Below are positions 46,503-59,856 of a DNA stretch of 64,000 bases, piece by piece. The position numbers were made by a program, and so were the translations under genes. The DNA comes from Megachile rotundata (taxonomy: Eukaryota > Arthropoda > Insecta > Hymenoptera > Megachilidae), in NCBI RefSeq assembly GCF_050947335.1, contig NC_134993.1, forward strand, positions 2,604,001-2,668,000. The letters are read 5' to 3'. The notes under the pieces were generated by a model. That model was not told the origin of the DNA, searched no databases, and saw nothing but the letters and a program-made list of their open reading frames with translations. Positions within the stretch are counted from its first letter, which is position 1. Each line of letters begins with the position of its first letter.

Positions 46503-47027
46503 ACAATCACATCACACAATCACGATCACACAATCACGATCACACAATCACGATCACACAATCACGATCACACAATCACGATCACACAATCACGATCACA
46601 CAATCACGATCACACAATCACGATCACACAATCACGATCACACAATCACGATCACACAAACACGATCACACAATCACGATCACACAATCACGATCACACA
46701 ATCACAGTCACACAATCACGATCACACACTCCCAACCACACAATCACAATCACACAATCACAATCACACAATCACGATCACACAATCACGATCACACAAT
46801 CACGATCACACAATCACGATCACACAATTACGATCACACTATCACGATCACACAATCACGGTCACACAATCACGATCACACAATCACGATCACACAATCA
46901 CTATCACAAAATCACAATCACACAGTCACACAATCACAATCACAATCAGACAATCACAAACACACAATCACGATCACACAATCACGATCACACAATCACA
47001 AACACACAGTCGCGATCACACGATCAC
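46503..47027 (+). repeat. CGATC-type block and truncated unit tail
   Basis: Matches 48,581-49,085 but stops abruptly after GTCGCGATCACACGATCAC, where a hexamer block begins without its usual left flank. Confidence 0.83.
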
Positions 47028-47213
47028 AATCACAATCACAATCACAATCACAATCACAATCACAATCACAATCACAATCACAATCACAATCACAATCACA
47101 ATCACAATCACAATCACAATCACAATCACAATCACAATCACAATCACAATCACAATCACAATCACAATCACAATCACAATCACAATCACAATCACAATCA
47201 CAATCACAATCAC
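47028..47213 (+). repeat. Chimeric hexamer block (AATCAC)31 at a duplication junction
   Basis: 186 bp of pure hexamer. The right exit is ACATCGCAC, as at 45,130, but the left flank comes from the tail of the previous segment and the AATCGC marker is absent. The block therefore marks the breakpoint of a 2.08 kb tandem duplication. Confidence 0.88.
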
Positions 47214-48280
47214 ACAATCACATCGCACAATCACGATCACACAATCACGATGACACAATCACGATCACACAATCACGATCACACAATCACGATCACACAA
47301 TCACGATCACACAATCACGATCACACAATTTCGATCACACAATCACGATCGCACAATCACGATCACACAATCACGATCACACAATCACGATCACACAAAC
47401 ACGATCACACAATCACGATCACACAATCACGATCACACAATCACAGTCACACAATCACGATCACACACTCCCAATCACACAATCACAATCACACAATCAC
47501 TATCACACAATCACGATCACACAATCACGATCACACAATCACGATCACACAATCACGATCACACAATCACGATCACACAATCACGATCACACTATCACGA
47601 TCACACAATCACGGTCACACAATCACGATCACACAATCACGATCACACAATCACGATCACACAATCACAATCACACAATCGTTATCACACAATCACGATC
47701 ACACAATCACCATCCCACAATCACCATCACACAATCACCATCACACAATCACGATCACACAATCACGATCACACAATCGCGATCACACAATCATTATCAC
47801 ACAATCACACAATCACACAAACACAATCACACAATCACACAGTCACAATCCCACAATCACGATCACACAATCACAATCACACAATCACAATCACACAATC
47901 ACAATCACACAATCACGATCACACAATCACAATCACGCAGTCACACAGTCACAATCCCACAATCACGATCACACAATCACGATCGCACAGTCACGATCAC
48001 ACGATCACGATCACACAATCACAATCACACAATCACAATCACACAATCACAATCACACAATCACGATCACACAATCACCATCACACACTCACCATCACAG
48101 AATCACGATCACACAATCACGATCACACAATCGCTATCACACAATCGCTATCACACAATCACGATCGCACAATCACGATCACACAATCACGATCACAATA
48201 TCACAATAACACAGTCACACAATCACAATCACAATCACAATCACAATCACGATCACAGAATCATAATCACACACTCACAC
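47214..48280 (+). repeat. CGATC-type block then diverged 14-mers, tandem-duplication copy 2
   Basis: Second copy of 45,130-46,238, including the CGATGACAC variant. It lacks 42 bp just before the paired CGCTATC variants. No gene. Confidence 0.85.
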
Positions 48281-48580
48281 AATCACAATCACAATCACAA
48301 TCGCAATCACAATCACAATCACAATCACAATCACAATCACAATCACAATCACAATCACAATCACAATCACAATCACAATCACAATCACAATCACAATCAC
48401 AATCACAATCACAATCACAATCACAATCACAATCACAATCACAATCACAATCACAATCACAATCACAATCACAATCACAATCACAATCACAATGACAATC
48501 ACAATCACAATCACAATCACAATCACAATCTCAATCACAATCACAATCACAATCACAATCACAATCACAATCACAATCAC
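48281..48580 (+). repeat. Pure hexamer block (AATCAC)50
   Basis: 300 bp, six hexamers longer than its sister at 46,239. It has one AATGAC variant where the sister has two. Confidence 0.9.
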
Positions 48581-50057
48581 ACAATCACATCACACAATCA
48601 CGATCACACAATCACGATCACACAATCACGATCACACAATCACGATCACACAATCACGATCACACAATCACGATCACACAATCACGATCACACAATCACG
48701 ATCACACAATCACGATCACACAAACACGATCACACAATCACGATCACACAATCACGATCACACAATCACAGTCACACAATCACGATCACACACTCCCAAC
48801 CACACAATCACAATCACACAATCACAATCACACAATCACGATCACACAATCACGATCACACAATCACGATCACACAGTCACGATCACACAATTACGATCA
48901 CACTATCACGATCACACAATCACGGTCACACAATCACGATCACACAATCACGATCACACAATCACTATCACAAAATCACAATCACACAGTCACACCATCA
49001 CAATCACAATCAGACAATCACAAACACACAATCACGATCACACAATCACGATCACACAATCACAAACACACAGTCGCGATCACACGATCACGATCACACA
49101 ATCACAATCCCACAATCAAGGCCACACAATGACGATCACACAATCACCATCACACAATCTCGACCACACAATCACGATCACACAATCACGATCACACAAT
49201 CACGATCACACAATCACGTTCACACAATCACGTTCACACAATCACAAACACACAGTCGCGATCACACGATCACGATCACACAATCACGATCACACAATCA
49301 CGATCACACAATCACAATCACACAATCACGATCACACAATCACCATCACACAATCACGATCACACAATCACCATCACACAATCACAATCACACAATCAAG
49401 GTCACAGAATGACGATCACACAATCACCATCACACAATCACGACCACACAATCACGATCACACAATCACGCTCACACAATCACGATCACACAATCACGTT
49501 CACACAATCACAAACACACAGTCGCGATCACACGATCACGATCACACAATCACGATCACACAGTCACGATCACACAATCACAATCACACAATCACGATCA
49601 CACAATCACCATCACACAATCACGATCACACAATCACGATCACACAATCACGATCACAGTATCACGATCACACAATCACAGTCACACAATCACAATCACA
49701 CAATCACAATCACAATCACGATCACACAGTCACGATCACACAATCACGATCACACGATCACGATCACACAATCACAATCACACAATCGTTATCACACAAT
49801 CACGATCACACAATCACCATCACACAATCAAGGCCACACAATGACGATCACACAATCACCATCACACAATCACAATCACACAATCACAATCACACAATCA
49901 CAATCACACAATCACAATCACAATCACGATCACACAGTCACGATCACACAATCACGATCACACGATCACGATCACACAATCACAATCACACAATCGTTAT
50001 CACACAATCACGATCACACAATCACCATCACACAATCAAGGCCACACAATGACGATC
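48581..50057 (+). repeat. Tail of unit Q4 and degenerate linkers
   Basis: CGATC-type block, then AAGGCC or AAGGTC junctions (ATG 49,129; 49,409; 49,843; 50,049). Two linker-like segments ending in CGTTATC and AAGGCC (near 49,788 and 49,994) are present without the AAGGAC half. No gene. Confidence 0.8.
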
Positions 50058-51067
50058 ACACAATCACCATCACACAATCACAATCACACAATCACAATCA
50101 CACAATCACAATCACACAATCACAATCACACAATCACAATCACACAATCACAATCACACAATCACAATCACACAATCACAATCACACAATCACAATCACT
50201 CAATCACAATCACACAATCACAATCACACAATCACAATCACACAATCACAATCACACAATCACAATCACACAATCACAATCACACAATCACAATCACACA
50301 ATCACAATCACACAATCACAATCTCACAATCACAATCACACAATCACAATCACACAATCACAATCACACAATCACAATCACACAATCACAATCACACAAT
50401 CACAATCACACAATCACAATCACACAATCACAATCACACAATCACAATCACACAATCACAATCACACAATCACAATCACACAATCACAATCACACAATCA
50501 CAATCACACAATCACAATCACACAATCACAATCACACAATCACAATCACACAATCACAATCACACAATCACAATCACACAATCACAATCACACAATCACA
50601 ATCACACAATCACAATCACACAATCACAATCACACAATCACAATCACACAATCACAATCACACAATCACAATCACACAATCACAATCACACAATCACAAT
50701 CACACAATCACAATCACACAATCACAATCACACAATCACAATCACACAATCACAATCACACAATCACAATCACACAATCACAATCACACAATCACAATCA
50801 CACAATCACAATCACACAATCACAATCACACAATCACAATCACACAATCACAATCACACAATCACAATCACACAATCACAATCACACAATCACAATCACA
50901 CAATCACAATCACACAATCACAATCACACAATCACAATCACACAATCACAATCACACAATCACAATCACACAATCACAATCACACAATCACAATCACACA
51001 ATCACAATCACACAATCACAATCACACAATCACAATCACACAATCACAATCACACAATCACAATCAC
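50058..51067 (+). repeat. Homogeneous 14-mer array A12 (about 72 copies)
   Basis: A-type monomers with two point variants (AATCACTC near 50,198 and AATCTCAC near 50,324), closed by CGATCTCGATC at 51,068. Confidence 0.9.
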
Positions 51068-52963
51068 GATCTCGATCACACAATCACAATCACACAATTA
51101 CACAATCACAATCCCACAATCACAATCACACAATCACAGTCACACAATCACAATCACACAATCACAATCACGCAATCACGATCACACAATCACAATCACG
51201 CAGTCACACAGTCACAATCCCACAATCACGATCACACAATCACGATCGCACAGTCACGATCACACAATCACAATCACACAATCACAATCACACAATCACA
51301 CAATCACAATCACAATCAGACAATCACAAACACACAATCACGATCACACAATCACGATCACACAATCACAAATACACAGTCGCGATCACACGATCACGAT
51401 CACACGATCACGATCACACAATCACAATCCCACAATCAAGGCCACACAATGACGATCACACAATCACCATCACACAATCTCGACCACACAATCACGATCA
51501 CACAATCACGATCACACAATCACGTTCACACAATAACAAACACACAGTCGCGATCACTCGATCACGATCACACAATCACGATCACACAGTCACGATCACA
51601 CAATCACAATCACACAATCACGATCACACAATCACGATCACATAATCACGATCACACAATCACGATCACACAATCACCATCACACAATCACGACCACACA
51701 ATCACGATCACACAATCACGCTCACACAATCACGATCACACAATCACGTTCACACAATCACAAACACACAGTCGCGATCACACGATCACGATCACACAAT
51801 CACGATCACGCAGTCACGATCACACAACCACAATCACACAATCACGATCACACAATCACGATCACACAATCACGATCACACTATCACGATCACACAATCA
51901 CAGTCACACAATCACAATCACACAATCACAATCACAATCACAATCACGATCACACAGTCACGATCACACAATCACGATCACACGATCACGATCACACAAT
52001 CACAATCACACAATCGTTATCACACAATCACGATCACACAATCACCATCACACAATCAAGTCCACACAATGACGATCACACAATCACCATCACACAATCA
52101 CAATCACACAATCACAATCACACAATCACAATCACACAATCACAATCACACAATCACAGTCACACAATCACAATCACACAATCACAATTACACAAACACG
52201 ATCACACAATCACGATCACACAATCACGATCACACAATCACTATTACACAATCACACAATCTCACAATCACAATCACACAATCACACAGTCACAATCCCA
52301 CAATCACGATCACACAATCACAATCAAACAATCACAATCACACAATCACGATCACACAATCACAATCACGCAGTCACACAGTCACAATCCCACAATCACG
52401 ATCACACAATCACGATCGCACAGTCACGATCACACGATCACGATCACACAATCACAATCACACAATCACAATCACACAATCACAATCACACAATCACGAT
52501 CACACAATCACCATCACACACTCACCATCACACAATCACGATCACACAATCACGATCACACAATCACGATCACACTATCACGATCACACAATGACAGTCA
52601 CACAATCACAATCACACAATCACAATCACAATCACGACCACACAGTCACGATCACACGATCACGATCACACGATCACGATCACACAATCACGATCACACA
52701 ATCACGATCACACGATCATGATCACACAATCACGATCACACAATCACGATCACACAATCACGATCACACAACCACGATCACACAATCGCTATCACACAAT
52801 CGCTATCACACAATCGCTATCACACAATCGCTATCACACAATCACGATCGCACAATCACGATCACACAATCACGATCACAATATCACAATCACACAGTCA
52901 CACAATCACAATCACAATCACAATCACAATCACGATCACAGAATCACAATCACACAGTCACAC
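51068..52963 (+). repeat. R-like tail and leader segment
   Basis: AAGGCC landmark at 51,449 and AAGTCC landmark at 52,069, 620 bp apart, repeated exactly 8817 bp later (60,266/60,886). Then come diverged monomers with four successive CGCTATC variants near 52,790-52,840. No gene. Confidence 0.82.
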
Positions 52964-53167
52964 AATCACAATCACAATCACAATCGCAATCACAATCACA
53001 ATCACAATCACAATCACAATCACAATCACAATCACAATCACAATCACAATCACAATCACAATCACAATCACAATCACAATCACAATCACAATCACAATCA
53101 CAATCACAATCACAATCACAATCACAATCACGATCACAATCACAATCACAATCACAATCACAATCAC
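52964..53167 (+). repeat. Pure hexamer block (AATCAC)34
   Basis: 204 bp with one AATCGC near the left end and one CGATCAC inside. ACATCACAC exit. It lies in a 1097 bp stretch absent from the paralogous copy near 61,270. Confidence 0.9.
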
Positions 53168-54080
53168 ACAATCACATCACACAATCACGATCACACAATC
53201 ACGATCACACAATCACGATCGCACAATCACGATCACACAATCACGATCACACAATCACGATCACACAATCACGATCACACAATCACGATCACACAACCAC
53301 GATCACACAAACACGATCAAACAATCACGATCACACAATCACGATCACACAATCACAGTCACACAATCACGATTACACACTCCCAATCACACAATCACAA
53401 TCACACAATCACAATCACACAATCACGATCACACAATCACGATCACACGATCACGATCACACGATCACGATCACACAATCACGATCACACAATCACGATC
53501 ACACAAACACGATCACACAATCACGATCACACAATCACGATCACACAATCACTATCACAAAATCACAATCACACAGTCACACAATCACAATCACAATCAG
53601 ACAATCACAAACACACAATCACGATCACACAATCACGATCACACAATCACGATCACACAATCACAAACACATAGTCGCGATCACACGATCACGATCACAC
53701 GATCACGATCACACGATCACGATCACACAATCACGATCACACAATCACGATCACACAATCACGATCACACAATCACGATCACACAAACACGATCACACAA
53801 TCACGATCACACAATCACGATCACACAATCACAGTCACACAATCACGATCACACAATCACGATCACACAATCACAATCACACAATGAAGGTCACACAATG
53901 ACGATCACACCATCACCATCACACAATCACGACCACACAATCACGATCACACAATCGCGATCGCACAATCACGATCACAATATCACAATCACACAGTCAC
54001 ACAATCACAATCACAATAACAATCACAATCACAATCACAATCACAATCATGATCACACAATCACAATCACACAGTCACAC
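53168..54080 (+). repeat. CGATC-type block and diverged 14-mers
   Basis: Regular CGATC monomers, an ACTCCCA module near 53,378 and an AATGAAGG junction (ATG 53,898) shared only with 61,618. A short AATAAC-interrupted hexamer run near 54,012-54,048 leads to the next block. No gene. Confidence 0.8.
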
Positions 54081-54302
54081 AATCACAATCACAATCACAA
54101 TCACAATCACAATCACAATCACAATCACAATCACAATCACAATCACAATCACAATCACAATCACAATCACAATCACAATCACAATCACAATCACAATCAC
54201 AATCACAATCACAATCACAATCACAATCACAATCACAATCACAATCACAATCACAATCACAATCACAATCACAATCACAATCACAATCACAATCACAATC
54301 AC
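54081..54302 (+). repeat. Pure hexamer block (AATCAC)37
   Basis: 222 bp, flanked on the left by CAGTCACAC and on the right directly by CGATC monomers, the same type as at 2341 and 56,949. Its paralogue near 61,709 has 17 copies. Confidence 0.9.
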
Positions 54303-55566
54303 GATCACACAATCACGATCACACAATCACGATCACACAATCACGATCACACAATCACGATCACACAATCACGATCACACAATCACGATCACACAATCAC
54401 GATCACACAATCACGATCACACAATCACGATCACACAATCACGATCACACAATCACAATCACACAATCGTTATCACACAATCACGATCACACAATCACCA
54501 TCCCACAATCACCATCACACAATCACCATCACACAATCACGATCACACAATCACGATCACACAATCGCGATCACGCAATCACAATCACGCAATCACAATC
54601 ACACAATCACAGTCACACAATCACAATCATACAATCACAATCACACAATCACAATCTCACAATCACAATCACACAATCACAATCACACAATCACAATCAC
54701 ACAATCACAATCACACAATCACAATCACACAATCACAAGCACACAATCACAATCCCACAATCACAATCCCACAATCACAATCCCACAATCACACAATCAC
54801 ACAGTCACAATCCCACAATCACGATCACACAATCACGATCACACAATCACAATCACACAATCACAATCACACAATCACACTGTCACAATCCCACAATCAC
54901 GATCACACAATCACGATCACACAGTCACGATCACACGATCACGATCACACAATAACAATCACACAATCACAATCACACAATCACGAGCACACAATCACGA
55001 TCACACAATCACCATCACACAATCACGATCACACAATCACGATCACACAATCACAATCACACAATCACGATCACACAATCACTATCACACAATCACAATC
55101 ACACAATCACAAACACACAGTCGCGATCACACGACCACGATCACACGATCACGATCACACAATCACAGTCACACAATCAAGGTCACACAATGACGATCAC
55201 ACCATCACCATCACACAATCACGACCACACAATCACGATCACACAATCACGTTCACACAATCACAAACACACAGTCGCGATCACTCGATCACGATCACAC
55301 AATCACGATCACACAGTCAAGATCAAACAACCACAATCACACAATCACAATATCACAATCGCAATCACACAATCACAATAACACAATCAGACAATCACAC
55401 AATCACACAATCACACAATCACGATCACACTATCACGATCACACAATCACGATAACACAATCACGATCACACAATCACGATCACACAATCACGAACACAC
55501 AATCACAATCACGCAATCACAATCACACAATCATAATGACACAATCACAATCATGCAATCACAATC
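54303..55566 (+). repeat. CGATC-type block and diverged 14-mers
   Basis: CGATC monomers, CGTTATC, three AATCCCAC variants (54,754; 54,768; 54,782), CACTGTC, AATAACAC and an AAGGTC junction (ATG 55,190), then CATGCAATC near 55,553. It recurs at 61.8-63.06 kb. No gene. Confidence 0.82.
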
Positions 55567-55873
55567 ACACAATCACAATCTCACAATCACAATCACACAA
55601 TCACAATCACACAATCACAATCACACAATCACAATCACACAATCACAATCACACAATCACAATCATACAATCACAATCACACAATCACAATCACACAATC
55701 ACAATCACACAATCACAATCACACAATCACAATCACACAATCACAATCACACAATCACAATCACACAATCACAATCACAATCACACAATCACAATCACAC
55801 AATCACAATCACACAATCACAATCACACAATCACAATCACACAATCACAATCACACAATCACAATCACACAGT
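55567..55873 (+). repeat. Homogeneous 14-mer array A13 (about 22 copies)
   Basis: A-type monomers with an AATCTCAC entry, one CATAC variant near 55,666 and one extra hexamer near 55,780. Closed by CAGTC. Confidence 0.88.
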
Positions 55874-56461
55874 CACACAATCACGATCACACAATCACGA
55901 TCACACAATCACGATCACACAATCACGATCACACAGTCGCGATCACACAATCACGATGACACAATCACGATCACACAATCACAATCACACAATCACAATC
56001 ACACAATCAAAATCACACAACCACAATCACACAATCAAGGTCACACAATGACGATCACACAATCACCATCACACAATCACGATCACACAATCACAATCAC
56101 ACAATCACGATCACACAATCAACGCCACACAATGACGATCACACAATCACCATCACACAATCTCGACCACACAATCACGATCACACAATCACGATCACAC
56201 AATCACGATCACACAATCACAAACACACAGTCGCGATCACTCGATCACGATCACACAATCACGATCACACAGTCAAGATCAAACAACCACAATCACGCAA
56301 TCACAATATCACAATCGCAATCACACAATCACAATAACACAATCAGACAATCACACAATCACACAATCACACAATCACGATCACACTATCACGATCACAC
56401 AATCACGATCACACAATCACGATCACACAATCACGATCACACAATCACGATCACACAATCA
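55874..56461 (+). repeat. Diverged 14-mers before segment S copy 2
   Basis: CGATC-type monomers, an AAGGTC junction (ATG near 56,048), an AACGCC junction (ATG near 56,131), AATATC and AATAACAC variants. No gene. Confidence 0.8.
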
Positions 56462-56948
56462 CGATCACACGATCATGATCACACAATCACAATCACACAA
56501 TCACGATCACACAATCACGATCACACAATCACGATCACACAATCACGATCACACAACAACGATCACACAATCGCTATCACACAATCGCTATCACACAATC
56601 ACGATCACACAATCACGATCACACAATCACGGTCACACAATCACGATCACACAATCACGATCACACAATCACAAACACACAGTCGCGATCACACGATCAC
56701 GATCACACGATCACGATCCCACAATCACAATCACACAATCAAGGTCACACAATGACGATCACACCATCACCATCACACAATCACGACCACACAATCACGA
56801 CCACACAATCACGATCACACAATCGCGATCACACAATCAAGATCACAATATCACAATCACACAGTCACACAATCACAATCACAATAACAATCACAATCAC
56901 AATCACAATCACAATCATGATCACACAATCACAATCACACAGTCACAC

Positions 56949-57134
56949 AATCACAATCACAATCACAATCACAATCACAATCACAATCACAATCACAATC
57001 ACAATCACAATCACAATCACAATCACAATCACAATCACAATCACAATCACAATCACAATCACAATCACAATCACAATCACAATCACAATCACAATCACAA
57101 TCACAATCAGAATCACAATCACAATCACAATCAC
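56949..57134 (+). repeat. Hexamer block (AATCAC)31
   Basis: 186 bp with a single AATCAG variant near 57,110. Flanks as at 2341. Confidence 0.9.
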
Positions 57135-57352
57135 GATCACACAATCACGATCACACAATCACGATCACACAATCATGATCACACAATCACGATCACACAA
57201 TCACGATCACACAATCACGATCACACAATCACGATCACACAATCACGATCACACAATCACGATCACACAATCACGATCACACAATCACGATCACACAATC
57301 ACGATCACACAATCACGATCACACAATCACGATCACGCAGTCACACTATCAC

Positions 57353-57448
57353 AATCACAATCACAATCACAATCACAATCACAATCACAATCACAATCAC
57401 AATCACAATCACAATCACAATCACAATCACAATCACAATCACAATCAC
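57353..57448 (+). repeat. Hexamer block (AATCAC)16
   Basis: 96 bp entered through CGCAGTCACACTATCAC. Counterpart of the nine-copy block at 2569. Confidence 0.88.
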
Positions 57449-59640
57449 ACAATCACACAACCACACAATCACAATCCCACAATCACAATCACACAATCAC
57501 AGTCACACAATCACAATCACACAATCACACAGTCACAATCTCACAATCACGATCACACAATCACGATCGCACAGTCACGATCACACGATCACGATCACAC
57601 AATCACAATCACACAATCACAATCACACAATCACGATCACACAATCACCATCACACAATCACCATCACACAATCACGATCACACAATCAAGGTCACACAA
57701 TGACGATCACACAATCACCATCACACAATCACGACCACTCAATCACGATCACACAATCACGATCACACAATCACGATCACACAATCACGATCACACAATC
57801 ACGATCACACAATCACGTTCACACAATCACAAACACAGAGTCGCGATCACACAATCACAATCACACAATCACAATCCCACAATCACAATCCCACAATCAC
57901 AATCCCACAATCACAATCCCACAATCACACAATCACACAGTCACAATCCCACAATCACGATCACACAATCACGATCACACAATCACAATCACACAATCAC
58001 AATCACACAATCACACTGTCACAATCCCACAATCACGATCACACAATCACGATCACACGATCACGATCACACAATAACAATCACACAATCACAATCACAC
58101 AATCACGAGCACACAATCACGATCACACAATCACCATCACACAATCACGATCACACAATCACGATCACACAATCACAATCACACAATCACGATCACACAA
58201 TCACTATCACACAATCACAATCACACAATCACAAACACACAGTCGCGATCACACGACCACGATCACACGATCACGATCACACAATCACAATCACACAATC
58301 AAGGTCACACAATGACGATCACACCATCACCATCACACAATCACGACCACACAATCACGATCACACAATCACGATCACACAATCACGTTCACACAATCAC
58401 AAACACACAGTCGCGATCACTCGATCACGATCACACAATCACGATCACACAGTCAAGATCACACAATCACAATCACACAATCACAATATCACAATCGCAA
58501 TCACACAATCACAATAACACAATCAGACAATCACACAATCACACAATCACGATCACACTATCACGATCACACAATCACGATAACACAATCACGATCACAC
58601 AATCGCGATCACACAATCACGAGCACACAATCACAATCACACAATCACAAACACACAGTCGCGATCACACGACCACGATCACACGATCACGATCACACAA
58701 TCACAATCACACAATCAAGGTCACACAATGACGATCACACCATCACCATCACACAATCACGACCACACAATCACGATCACACAATCACAATCCCACAATC
58801 ACAATCACACAATCACAGTCACACAATCACAATCACACAATCACACAGTCACAATCTCACAATCACGATCACACAATCACGATCGCACAGTCACGATCAA
58901 ACGATCACGATCACACAATCACAATCACACAATCACAATCACACAATCACGATCACACAATCACGTTCACACAATCACAAACACAGAGTCGCGATCACAC
59001 GATCACGATCACACAACCACGATCACACAATCACAATCACACAATCAAGGTCACACAATGACGATCACACCATCACCATCACACAATCACGACCACTCAA
59101 TCACGATCACACAATCACGATCACACAATCACGTTCACACAATCACAAACACACAGTCGCGATCACTCGATCACGATCACACAATCACGATCACACAGTC
59201 ACGATCACACAATCACAATCACACAATCACAATATCACAATCGCAATCACACAATCACAATAACACAATCAGACAATCACACAATCACACAATCACACAA
59301 TCACACAATCACACAATCGCGATCAGACTATCACGATCACACAATCACGATCACAGAGTCACGATCACACTATCACGATCAGACAATCACAGTCACACAA
59401 TCACAATCACACAATCACAATCACAATCACGATCACACAGTCACGATCACACCATCACGATCACACGATCACGATCACACAATCACAATCACACAATCGT
59501 TATCACACAATCACGATCACACAATCACCATCCCACAATCACCATCACACAATCACCATCACACAATCACGATCACACAATCACGATCACACAATCACGA
59601 TCACACAATCACAATCACGCAATCACAATCACACAATCAC

Positions 59641-59856
59641 AATCTCACAATCACAATCACACAATCACAATCACACAATCACAATCACACAATCATAATC
59701 ACACAATCACAATCACACAATCACAATCACACAATCACAATCACACAATCACAATCACACAATCACAATCACACAATCACAATCACACAATCACAATCAC
59801 ACAATCACAATCACACAATCACAATCACACAATCACAATCACACAATCACAATCAC
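59641..59856 (+). repeat. Homogeneous 14-mer array A14 (about 15 copies)
   Basis: A-type monomers after an AATCTCAC variant, with one CATAATC near 59,696. Closed by CGATCTCGATC at 59,857. Copy 1 of segment S (4865-5111) is instead closed by AATCCCAC, so the right contexts of the two copies differ. Confidence 0.88.

Larger units (their letters stand above)
56462..59630 (+). repeat. Segment S, copy 2
   Basis: Recurrence of 1840-4836 about 54.8 kb away, with all junction landmarks in order. Hexamer blocks inside are expanded relative to copy 1 (31 against 18, and 16 against 9), and the CCC run has four rather than five copies. No gene. Confidence 0.85.
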
